Shown here piece by piece: positions 15,768 to 23,583 of a stretch of 64,000 nt of DNA. The stretch is from Kribbella kalugense. GTDB taxonomy: Bacteria; Actinomycetota; Actinomycetes; Propionibacteriales; Kribbellaceae. The notes beneath the pieces are model-generated. The model did no database searches. It saw only the letters and a list, made by a program, of their open reading frames with translations, and was not told where the DNA came from. Every line of letters starts with the position of its first letter. Within the stretch, counting starts at the first letter, position 1. Both the position numbers and the translations under genes were made by a program. The stretch spans positions 348,203-412,202 of the forward strand of contig NZ_SODF01000004.1 in assembly GCF_004365875.1 (NCBI RefSeq), read 5' to 3'.

Positions 15768-17095
15768 CACAACCGCTCCGCTTTGACCGGAAACTGATCG
15801 CACCGATGCTCGTCGGTTCGGTCCTGAATCCGATCAACTCGTCGATGCTTGCGGTGGCGCTGATCCCGATCGGCGCGGCGTTCGGCGTACCTCCGTCGCA
15901 GACGGCGTGGCTGGTCACCGGTCTCTACCTCGCTACTGCGGTCGGCCAGCCGGTGATGGGTCGCCTGGTCGACCTGTTCGGGCCGCGGCCGCTCTACCTG
16001 ATCGCCACGTCGCTGGTCGGAATCGCCGGTCTCCTCGGGGCGCTCGCGCCGAACCTCGGCGTACTCATCGCCTCCCGAGTCCTCCTCGGCTTCGGTACGT
16101 CGGCGGCGTACCCAGCGGCGATGTCGCTGATCCGCAGCGAGGCCGACCGCACCGGGATGGATACGCCCGCGGCGATCCTGAGCAGTCTGTCGATCGCGAA
16201 CCAGGTGATCGCAGTGATCGGCCCGACGCTCGGCGGTCTGCTGATCGGGCTCGGCGGGTGGCACCTGATCTTCACGATCAACGTCCCGCTGTCGATCATC
16301 TGCGTCGTACTCGGCTCGCTCTGGCTGCCACGGCGGGCGCGGTCGCGCGGCGCCGGGGGACTGGACTATGCGGGGATCGCGTTGTTCACCGCGACGCTGG
16401 TTTCGTCGATGCTGTTCCTGATGCAACCGCGAGTGTCGCGGTGGTACTTGCTGGTGCTCGCGCTGGTTCTTGGCGTTGCGTTCGTGGTCGCGCAGCTCCG
16501 GGTGCTGGCTCCGTTCATCGATCTGCGGGTACTGGGTGGCAACCGCCCATTGATCCTGACGTACTCCCGGCAGGTGCTCGCGTTCGTCGGCACGTACTCG
16601 TTCCTCTACGGCTTCACCCAATGGCTCGAGGAGGGCCGCGGTCTCGGTGCCTCGTCGGCCGGACTCCTTCTACTGCCACTGTCCTTGGCCGCCGTCCTGG
16701 TCACCGCGTTCACCGGCCGGAGTGCGCAGATCCGCGGCAAGCTCGTTGCCGGAAGCATCGTTCTGGTCCTGGCCGCGACCGCCCAGCTGTTCGTTGGAGC
16801 GAGTACGCCGATCTGGATCCTCGCTCTGGTCGGCGTCATCGCCGGCGTTCCCCAAGGCCTCAACAACCTGGCCAACCAGACTGCCCTTTACAAGCAGGCC
16901 GATCCGACCCGGATCGGCTCGTCCGCGGGCCTGCTGCGCACCTGCGTGTACGTCGGTGCGCTCATCTCGGCCGCGGCCAACGCCCACTTCTTCCAGTACG
17001 GCGCGACAACGGCCGGACTGCACGACCTGGCGATCTTCCTGCTCGTCGTGTCCGGTCTGCTCGTGCTGGTCACCCTCCTGGAACTACCCGAATAG
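15764..17095 (+). CDS. MFS transporter (DHA-like)
   Basis: The protein is a polytopic membrane protein of 443 residues with the MFS motif GRLVDLFGPRPLY after helix 2 and about 12-14 hydrophobic segments. It resembles drug:proton antiporters. TTG 15764 overlaps the marR stop (TTGA), which I take as the start. ATG 15806 is possible but cuts the N-terminal helix. The frame remains open further upstream inside marR, which is not credible. Substrate unknown. Confidence 0.8.
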   Translation: MTQPLRFDRKLIAPMLVGSVLNPINSSMLAVALIPIGAAFGVPPSQTAWLVTGLYLATAVGQPVMGRLVDLFGPRPLYLIATSLVGIAGLLGALAPNLGVLIASRVLLGFGTSAAYPAAMSLIRSEADRTGMDTPAAILSSLSIANQVIAVIGPTLGGLLIGLGGWHLIFTINVPLSIICVVLGSLWLPRRARSRGAGGLDYAGIALFTATLVSSMLFLMQPRVSRWYLLVLALVLGVAFVVAQLRVLAPFIDLRVLGGNRPLILTYSRQVLAFVGTYSFLYGFTQWLEEGRGLGASSAGLLLLPLSLAAVLVTAFTGRSAQIRGKLVAGSIVLVLAATAQLFVGASTPIWILALVGVIAGVPQGLNNLANQTALYKQADPTRIGSSAGLLRTCVYVGALISAAANAHFFQYGATTAGLHDLAIFLLVVSGLLVLVTLLELPE

Positions 17096-17107
17096 AGAGG
17101 TTCACCC

Positions 17108-17686
17108 GTGTCCGTCACCACCCTTGACCCGAAGACCGCCCTGGTCGTCATCGACCTGCAGAACGGTGTCGCCGTACTCCCCGGTGCGCCGCACAGCACG
17201 GCCGACGTGATCAGCAAGACCGTCGAGCTCGCCGACGCCTTCCGTAAGCACGACCTTCCGGTGGTTCTGGTTCGGGTCAGCTTTGCCGCGGACGGCGCCG
17301 ATCGGCTGACCGGTCGCACCGAACAGGCATCCCGTGCGGCCGGTGGTACGCCGCCGCCCGGAGCCGACCAGATCGTCGACCAGCTGGCCGGCAACGCTGA
17401 CGACATCATCGTCACCAAGCGGAACTGGGGTGCTTTCCACGGCACCGATCTCGACGTACACCTGCGTCGCCGTGGGATCACGCAGATCGTGCTGACCGGT
17501 GTCGCCACCAGCATCGGCGTCGAGTCGACCGCGCGTGCGGCGTACGAGCACGGCTACCACGTCACGCTTGCCACCGACGCGATGACCGACCTCGCTGCGG
17601 AGTCCCACGAGCACTCGCTGACACGGATCTTCCCTCGGCTCGGGGAGTCCGGCACGACCGCGGAGATCATCGCCCTGCTTGGCTGA
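17108..17686 (+). CDS. isochorismatase-fold hydrolase with Gly in place of the catalytic Cys
   Basis: This 192-residue protein has the isochorismatase/cysteine hydrolase fold, with Asp16 in VVIDLQNG and Lys104 in VTKRNWGAF. The position where cysteine hydrolases carry the nucleophile reads GVATSIGVESTAR, with Gly137 instead of Cys. True isochorismatases (EntB type) also lack the Cys and cleave a vinyl ether, so it could be an isochorismatase-like enzyme rather than an amidase. GTG 17108 follows GAGAGG. It starts 12 bases after the MFS gene and may be cotranscribed with it. Confidence 0.8.
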   Translation: MSVTTLDPKTALVVIDLQNGVAVLPGAPHSTADVISKTVELADAFRKHDLPVVLVRVSFAADGADRLTGRTEQASRAAGGTPPPGADQIVDQLAGNADDIIVTKRNWGAFHGTDLDVHLRRRGITQIVLTGVATSIGVESTARAAYEHGYHVTLATDAMTDLAAESHEHSLTRIFPRLGESGTTAEIIALLG

Positions 17687-17764
17687 ATTCGGTAGGTCAG
17701 CTGCCCATGGTCAGGCCGGTCTTGCGCGACTAGCGTCGCGACCATACAAGCCCTAGGAGGCAGC

Positions 17765-18622
17765 ATGTCGCTCACCGATCGCGAGCAGTCCGAGGTCGAG
17801 CAGGCGAACGCGTCCGGCAAGCAACCCGTGGTGTTCATCCATGGTCTCTGGCTGCTCTCCAGCAGCTGGGATCGGTGGCGGCGACTGTTCGAGGCCAACG
17901 GCTACAGCACGGTCGCGCCCGGCTGGCCGGACGACCCGGAGACGGTCGCGGAAGCGCGCGATCACCCCGAGGTGTTCGCGCACAAGATGGTGCAGGCTGT
18001 CACTGATCACTACCTCGATGCGATCGGCCGGCTGAACGAGAAGCCTGCTGTCGTGGGGCATTCGTTCGGCGGTCTGATCGCGCAGAAGATCGCGGGGGAG
18101 GGCGCGTCGGCCGTCACGGTGGCGATCGATCCGGCTCCGGGTCGCGGCGTACTGCCGTTGCCGGCGTCGGCGCTGAAGTCGGGTTCGCCGGTGCTGGGGA
18201 ACCCGGCGAACGCGCGGCGGTCGGTGACGCTGACGTTCGACGAGTTCAAGTACGGCTGGGCGAACAACCTCGACGAGGAGGAGGCCCGGCAGTTGTACGA
18301 CGAGTTCCACGTCGCGGCGTCCGGCGTACCGATCTTCCAGGCCGCGGTTGCGAACTTGAACCCGTTCAGCGAGACCAAGGTCGACTACAAGGCCGAGAAC
18401 CGTGGGCCGATCCTGCTGATCTCCGGAGAGAAGGACCACACCGTCCCGCATGCGATCACGCACGCGGCGTACAAGCAGCACAGCAAGAACACCGGCGTGA
18501 CTGAGTTCGTCGAAATACCGGGACGTGGTCACTCGCTCGTGATCGACCACGGCTGGGAAGAAGTCGCTCGCACCGCACTCGACTTCATCCGCAAACAAGG
18601 CCCGGCGGAACACTCCGGTTAG
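17765..18622 (+). CDS. alpha/beta hydrolase
   Basis: The 285-residue soluble protein has the full alpha/beta hydrolase pattern. The oxyanion segment is VVFIHGLWL, the nucleophile is Ser100 in GHSFGG, the acid is probably the Asp in GEKDHTVP, and the His is in GRGHSLVID. It lacks a signal peptide. CTAGGAGG precedes the ATG. The substrate cannot be inferred, although many relatives are esterases or haloperoxidase-like. A strong terminator follows it and separates it from the convergent nrd operon. Confidence 0.85.
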   Translation: MSLTDREQSEVEQANASGKQPVVFIHGLWLLSSSWDRWRRLFEANGYSTVAPGWPDDPETVAEARDHPEVFAHKMVQAVTDHYLDAIGRLNEKPAVVGHSFGGLIAQKIAGEGASAVTVAIDPAPGRGVLPLPASALKSGSPVLGNPANARRSVTLTFDEFKYGWANNLDEEEARQLYDEFHVAASGVPIFQAAVANLNPFSETKVDYKAENRGPILLISGEKDHTVPHAITHAAYKQHSKNTGVTEFVEIPGRGHSLVIDHGWEEVARTALDFIRKQGPAEHSG

Positions 18623-18631
18623 CTCTGAGGC

Positions 18632-18671
18632 GGGAGGCCCGCGGGGCGGCGAGTTGCGCCGCGGGCCTCCC
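18632..18671. terminator. bidirectional terminator between hydrolase and nrdB
   Basis: GGGAGGCCCGCGG (18632-18644) pairs perfectly with CCGCGGGCCTCCC (18659-18671). It lies between two convergent genes. It has no long T run, as is common in high-GC actinobacteria. Confidence 0.75.
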
Positions 18672-18679
18672 AGTTCGGG

Positions 18680-19720
18680 TCAGTCCCAGCTTAGTCCGCT
18701 GGAGGACTGGTACTCGATGACGCGTGTTTCGAAGAAGTTCTTCTCCTTCTTCAGGTCCATCACCTCTGACATCCAGCCGAACGGGTTCCGCGTTTCACCG
18801 AAGATCGGATCGATACCGATCTGTTCTGCGCGGCGGTCGGTGACGAAGTGCATGTACTGCTCGCAGAGCTCGGACGTCAGGCCGAGCATCCCGTTCGGCA
18901 TCGTGGCGCGACCGTACGCGACTTCCAGCTCGCATGCCTCGGCCAGCATCTGACGGACCTCGGCCTGGAACGCGGCCGTCCACAGGTGCGGGTTCTCCTG
19001 CTTGATCTGGTTGATGCAGTCGATGCCGAAGTTCAGGTGGATCGACTCGTCCCGCAGAATGTACTGGTACTGCTCGGCGATGCCGACCATCTTGTTCCGC
19101 CGGCCGAGCGACAGGATCTGCGCGAACCCGGTGTAGAACCACATCCCCTCGAAGACCACGTAGAACGCGATCAGGTCCCGCAGGAACGCGGTGTCGGCCT
19201 CCGGCGTACCCGTCCGGAAGTCCGGGTCCTCCAGATGCTGGGTGTATTTCAGCGCCCAGGCATCCTTGTCGGAGATCGACGGCACCTCGCGGTACATGTT
19301 GAACAGCTCGCCCTCGTCGAGCCCGAGCGACGTACAGATGTACTGGAAGGTGTGGGTGTGCACTGCCTCCTCGAACGCCTGGCGCAGCAGGTACTGCCGG
19401 CACTCGGGGTTGCTCAGCTGACGGTAGACCGCGAGCACGATGTTGTTCGCCACCAGGGACTCCGCGGTGGCGAAGAACCCGAGGTTGCGCTTGAGCATCA
19501 GCCGCTCGTCCTCGGTCAGGCCGTCCTTCGACTTCCACAGGGAGATGTCGGCCTGCATCGAGACCTCGGTCGGCATCCAATGGTTGTTGCATGCGGCAAG
19601 GTATTTCTCCCAGGCCCACGTGTACTTCAACGGCAGCAGCTGGTTGACGTCGGCCCGCGAGTTGATCATCGCCTTGTCGGCGACCTCGACCCGGGCCGCT
19701 CCGATCGAAATGGCGCTCAC
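18680..19720 (-). CDS. nrdB: class I ribonucleotide reductase small subunit, Chlamydia-type (Ic)
   Basis: NrdB supplies the oxidising metal cofactor for ribonucleotide reduction. The 346-residue ferritin-like protein shows ligands Glu87, Glu118, His121, Glu191, Glu225 and His228. Phe125 stands exactly where Escherichia coli NrdB has the radical Tyr122 (E-x2-H-x3-Y). The first ligand is Glu, not Asp. The same set, shifted by two, is that of the Chlamydia trachomatis R2c protein (Glu89, Glu120, His123, Phe127, Glu193, Glu227, His230), which uses a Mn(IV)/Fe(III) centre. GTG 19720 overlaps the nrdA stop. A longer frame inside nrdA is an artefact. Confidence 0.93.
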   Translation of the reverse strand: MSAISIGAARVEVADKAMINSRADVNQLLPLKYTWAWEKYLAACNNHWMPTEVSMQADISLWKSKDGLTEDERLMLKRNLGFFATAESLVANNIVLAVYRQLSNPECRQYLLRQAFEEAVHTHTFQYICTSLGLDEGELFNMYREVPSISDKDAWALKYTQHLEDPDFRTGTPEADTAFLRDLIAFYVVFEGMWFYTGFAQILSLGRRNKMVGIAEQYQYILRDESIHLNFGIDCINQIKQENPHLWTAAFQAEVRQMLAEACELEVAYGRATMPNGMLGLTSELCEQYMHFVTDRRAEQIGIDPIFGETRNPFGWMSEVMDLKKEKNFFETRVIEYQSSSGLSWD

Positions 19721-22575
19721 TGGCAGGCCTCGCAGTCCGGGTCGTCGATGGAGCAGACAGCTCCGGTGGGCTCGGGCAGCGGCATGTCGACCGGCACCGG
19801 GACAGACACGGGTACGGCGTTGAGGCGGCCGTCGGTGCCCTTCAGTGTCGACTTCTCCACATGGGTTGCTGACTGGGAACGCAGGTAATAAGTCGTCTTG
19901 AGGCCATAGCGCCACGCCGATCGGTACAGCTCGTCCAGCGCACGACCCGACGGCTTGGCCATGTACAGGTTCAGCGACTGCGCCTGGTCGATCCACTTCT
20001 GCCGGCGCGATGCCGCCTTGATCAGCCACTGCGGTTCGATCTCGAACGCCGTCGCGTACAGCTCCCGCAGGTCCGACGGGATCCGCTCGATTCCGGCCAG
20101 CACGCCGTCGTGGTACTTCAGATCCGACACCATCACCTGGTCCCACAGTCCGCGCGCCTTCAGGTCGGCGACCAGGTACGGGTTGGCGACGGTGAACTCA
20201 CCGGACATGTTCGACTTCACGAACAGGTTGCTGTACGTCGGCTCGATCGACTGGCTCACCCCGCAGATGTTGGAGATCGTCGCGGTCGGCGCGATCGCCA
20301 TCACGTTCGAGTTCCGCATGCCGTCGCGGAGCACCTTCTGACGCAGCGACTCCCAGTCCAGCTTGGTGGTCTCGTCCAGGATCACGTCACCACCGCGGGC
20401 CGTCTTCAGCAGGTCGAGCGAGTCGATCGGCAGGATCCCGAGACTCCACAGCGATCCGTCGTACGTCGAGTAGCGGCCGCGCTCGGCCGCGAGCTCACTC
20501 GACGCCTCGATCGCGTGGTAGCTGATCTGCTCCATCGAGCTGTCCGCGAACTCGACCGCGGCGTCCGAGGAGTACGGGATCCGCAGCGCGAACAGCGCGT
20601 CCGCGAAACCCATCAGCCCGAGGCCGACCGGGCGGTGCCGCTGGTTCGCCCGCTCCGACTCGGGGGTGGTGTAGAAGTTCACGTCGATGACGTTGTCGAG
20701 CATCCGGACCGCGGTCTTCACCGTGTCCCGGAGCAGGTCGGCGTCGAGGCCGTTCTCGGTCAGGTGCGCGACCAGGTTGACCGAGCCCAGGTTGCAGACC
20801 GCGGTCTCCTCGACGCTGGTGTTGAGGGTGATCTCGGTGCACAGGTTCGACGAGTGGACGACGCCGTTGTGCTGCTGCGGCGAACGCAGGTTGCAGGCGT
20901 CCTTGAAGGTGATCCACGGGTGCCCGGTCTCGAACAGCACAGTCAGCATCCGCCGCCACAGGTCCACGGCCTTGACCCGCTTGAAGACCTGGATCTCGCC
21001 ACGATCCGCAGCCGCCTCGTACCCGGCGTACGCCTCGGCGAACGCCGTGCCGTACAGGTCGTGCAGGTCCGGCACCTCGTTTGGCGAGAACAGCGTCCAG
21101 TCACCGCCGGCCTCGACCCGCTGCAGAAACAGATCCGGCACCCAGTTCGCCGTGTTCATGTCATGTGTACGCCGCCGCTCGTCCCCGGTGTTCTTCCGAA
21201 GATCAAGAAACTCCTCGACATCGATATGCCAAGTCTCCAAATACGCACACACCGCCCCCTTCCGTTTTCCGCCTTGATTCACTGCTACCGCGGTGTCGTT
21301 GGCGATTTTCAGGAACGGGACGACGCCTTGGGATTCGCCGTTGGTGCCGCGGATGTGGGCGCCGATGCCGCGGACCGGGGTCCAGTCGTTGCCGAGACCG
21401 CCGGAGTACTTCGCGAGCAGGGCGTTGTTGCGGATGCCGTGGAAGATGCCGGCCAGGTCGTCGTCGACCGTGGTCAGGAAGCACGACGACAGCTGCGGCC
21501 GGGTGGTGCCGGAGTTGAACAGGGTCGGCGTCGACGACATGAAGCGGAACGAGCTGAGCAGCTCGTAGAACTCGATCGCCCGCGCCTCCCGGTCGTCCTC
21601 GCGCAGCGCCATCCCCATCGCGACGCGCAGGAAGAACGCCTGCGGCAGCTCGTAGCGCACCTTGCCGATGTGCAACAGGTAGCGGTCGTACAGCGTTTGC
21701 AGGCTGAGGAAGGTGAAGTTCAGATCCGCCTCGGGCCTGATCGCGGCGGCGAGCCGGTCGAGGTCGAAGGTGGCGAGCTCGGGGTCGAGCTGCCCGGCCT
21801 CGATCCCGACCTGGATGTACTTCGGGAAGTAGTCGACGTAGGCGTCGGTCATGTCGGCTTGGCTGGCCTGCTGCGGCTCGCCGTGGACCCTGCCGAGCGC
21901 CTCGCGCCGGATCTGATCCTGGAGTAGCCGGGACGCGGCGAAGCTATACTGCGGCTCGGTCTCGACGTACGACCGGGCGGCCATCACCAGCGCGAGGTCG
22001 ACCTCGTGCTGCGCGATGCCGTCGTAGCAGGCGCCGAGCGTCTCGTTGAGGATCAGCTCGGGGTCGACCGCGTCCAGCCCGGCGGCCGCCTCGGCGACGA
22101 CCACCCGGAGCCGGTCGATGTCGAGTGGGGCCTGGCTGCCGTCGGCCGCGCGAACCGTCAGCGCCGGCTTCTCGGTGACACCGGCCGCGTCGGCCGGAGT
22201 ACGTGCCTTCGTCCGCTCCTCGCGGTACAGGACGTAGGCGCGGGCGACCTGATGCTCGCCCGCGCGCATCAGCGCCAGCTCGACCTGGTCCTGGATGTCC
22301 TCGACCTGCACACTGCGGCGTGAGTCGCCGCGGCTGGTCAGGACACCCACGACCCGGCCGGTCAGGTCGGTCACCAGGTCGCGGACCCGGTGGGTGGCGC
22401 CGGCGTCGGAGCCCTCGACCGCGAGGAACGCCTTCGTCACGGCGACGGAGATCTTGGTGGCGTCGAACGGCGTACTGCTGCCGTCGCGACGGATGACGGT
22501 GAGCTCGATCGGCTGGTCCACCGCGGTCCCTGAAACTGGGGACGGGGAGGCAGCCGTTGAGGAAGCAAGGGTCAC
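19717..22575 (-). CDS. nrdA: class I ribonucleotide reductase large subunit
   Basis: NrdA reduces ribonucleoside diphosphates. The 952-residue protein begins with two tandem ATP-cone-like domains (LTVIRRDGSSTPFDATKIS and LTVRAADGSQAPLDIDRLR), so it should be allosterically regulated. The active site is seen as QLSSCFLT, NLCTEITLNT and AVCNLGSVNL, the radical-transfer tyrosines as TTYYLR, and the redox Cys pair at the very C-terminus as CEAC. The frame extends upstream, but GTG 22575 with GGAG 9 bases before it gives a sensible start. The extension would translate the riboswitch. Confidence 0.95.
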   Translation of the reverse strand: MTLASSTAASPSPVSGTAVDQPIELTVIRRDGSSTPFDATKISVAVTKAFLAVEGSDAGATHRVRDLVTDLTGRVVGVLTSRGDSRRSVQVEDIQDQVELALMRAGEHQVARAYVLYREERTKARTPADAAGVTEKPALTVRAADGSQAPLDIDRLRVVVAEAAAGLDAVDPELILNETLGACYDGIAQHEVDLALVMAARSYVETEPQYSFAASRLLQDQIRREALGRVHGEPQQASQADMTDAYVDYFPKYIQVGIEAGQLDPELATFDLDRLAAAIRPEADLNFTFLSLQTLYDRYLLHIGKVRYELPQAFFLRVAMGMALREDDREARAIEFYELLSSFRFMSSTPTLFNSGTTRPQLSSCFLTTVDDDLAGIFHGIRNNALLAKYSGGLGNDWTPVRGIGAHIRGTNGESQGVVPFLKIANDTAVAVNQGGKRKGAVCAYLETWHIDVEEFLDLRKNTGDERRRTHDMNTANWVPDLFLQRVEAGGDWTLFSPNEVPDLHDLYGTAFAEAYAGYEAAADRGEIQVFKRVKAVDLWRRMLTVLFETGHPWITFKDACNLRSPQQHNGVVHSSNLCTEITLNTSVEETAVCNLGSVNLVAHLTENGLDADLLRDTVKTAVRMLDNVIDVNFYTTPESERANQRHRPVGLGLMGFADALFALRIPYSSDAAVEFADSSMEQISYHAIEASSELAAERGRYSTYDGSLWSLGILPIDSLDLLKTARGGDVILDETTKLDWESLRQKVLRDGMRNSNVMAIAPTATISNICGVSQSIEPTYSNLFVKSNMSGEFTVANPYLVADLKARGLWDQVMVSDLKYHDGVLAGIERIPSDLRELYATAFEIEPQWLIKAASRRQKWIDQAQSLNLYMAKPSGRALDELYRSAWRYGLKTTYYLRSQSATHVEKSTLKGTDGRLNAVPVSVPVPVDMPLPEPTGAVCSIDDPDCEACQ

Positions 22576-22689
22576 AGGTGTGTTCTCCACAAGAGTTCGG
22601 GAGCCCGGGACAACGCGAGCAGGCGCACGACGAGACCGGCAGCACCGGCCGGGATCACTGCCGTCACGCCCTGCGACCCACCCGCGAGG

Positions 22690-22818
22690 TCTCGGACAGC
22701 GGGCACCGGCGGTGCCCGCGCCGATGGCAGGTATCCGGACTCGCGGACGCCGTACGACAGCACGTCCGCTCACCGTTGCGGGGCAGCTCCGGAGTTGCAC
22801 CGGATTCCCCTGTTGCCT
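22690..22818 (-). promoter_or_regulatory. cobalamin riboswitch upstream of nrdAB
   Basis: On the minus strand the conserved core starts with GGGAATCCGGTGCAACTCC and continues through CCCCGCAACGGTGAG (22768-22809). The B12 box reads GAGTCCGGATACCTGCC (22726-22742). Both match the adenosylcobalamin riboswitch consensus. A strong stem GCGGGCACC/GGTGCCCGC (22699-22719) follows on the 3' side. It lies between the promoter region and the nrdA start, so B12 should lower nrdAB expression. The outer limits are approximate. Confidence 0.88.
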
Positions 22819-22827
22819 CGGAATGAC

Positions 22828-22934
22828 CCACATCTTGTGGTGCAAGCCACTCCGAACCACCAGCAGTAGTGATGCTAGACGGACGGATCTAGATCTTGTG
22901 GTAGCGCCACGCCGCGTGTCGCACATCTTGTGGT
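22828..22934 (-). promoter_or_regulatory. three NrdR-like boxes
   Basis: The word ATCTTGTGGT occurs three times, at 22832-22841, 22893-22902 and 22925-22934, each extended to an imperfect palindrome such as CCACATCTTGTGG. The distances are 61 and 32 bases, close to six and three helical turns. NrdR boxes upstream of ribonucleotide reductase operons are typically paired about 31-32 bases apart. The nrdAB promoter should lie among them. Confidence 0.75.
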
Positions 22935-22936
22935 CC

Positions 22937-23518
22937 TCACGCCGCGACCGCATAGAGATCCTGGAGCGTCATGATCTCGGAGCCGTGATGGATCAGCTCG
23001 CGGTTCAGCCGCAGTACGACGTGACCGAACGGCTCGCCGGCGTCGAGCTCGTTGGCCCGGCTCAGGCCGACCGTCATCACCTCGTCCTCATCCAAGGCCG
23101 CGATCGCGTCCTGCCAGGCCTCGACCCAGTAGGTCAACCAGGCGACTGCGTCCTGCGCGTTGCCATGCAGGGTGATGTCGGCGCGGCCCTGTGCGCTGGC
23201 CCCGAACGTCCACTCCCAGCGCTCGAAGAACGTCTCGGTCAGGTGGGCGATCAGCCAGGCGATCGTCCGTGGACCACGATGGTCCGGTTCGTCCGGCCAC
23301 TGCGCGACCCACTCGCCGGACCCGAGTGATCGGAACTGCCCGGCGTAATGCCGCCGTACGACGGTCAAGGCCTCGCTGCTCGGCCGCCAGAAGTACTGAT
23401 CGTCGGTCAACTGCGCGAGTCGGCCGGACAGCACCATCCAGCTGAAGCCGAGCTGGCCGCGGACCATGGCCATCGCCGACCGCCGATGCAGGATGTCCCA
23501 GTCGAACGCCTCCGACAT
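22937..23518 (-). CDS. DinB-like four-helix protein
   Basis: The 193-residue protein has the DinB/YfiT-like pattern: RGQLGFSWMVLSGRLAQLTDDQYFWRPSSEALTVV, IAWLIAHLTETFFERWEW with the first His, and a C-terminal LIHHGSEIMTLQDLY with the His pair expected to bind metal. Such proteins include mycothiol-dependent enzymes, but no specific role can be assigned. ATG 23518 is 5 bases after GGGGAG and is preferred to the GTG one codon earlier. The stop is only 3 bases from the nearest NrdR-like box, so its transcript probably runs into the nrd promoter region. Confidence 0.75.
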   Translation of the reverse strand: MSEAFDWDILHRRSAMAMVRGQLGFSWMVLSGRLAQLTDDQYFWRPSSEALTVVRRHYAGQFRSLGSGEWVAQWPDEPDHRGPRTIAWLIAHLTETFFERWEWTFGASAQGRADITLHGNAQDAVAWLTYWVEAWQDAIAALDEDEVMTVGLSRANELDAGEPFGHVVLRLNRELIHHGSEIMTLQDLYAVAA

Positions 23519-23583
23519 CACATCTCCCCTGTACGATCGAACATGTGTTCGAATTCTTGCTCGATCTGGAGACGAAAGTCAAT

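Noticed and set aside
20110..21927. 605-codon plus-strand frame opposite nrdA
   Set aside because: Antisense shadow of nrdA with Arg/Val/Asp-rich sequence and no motif.
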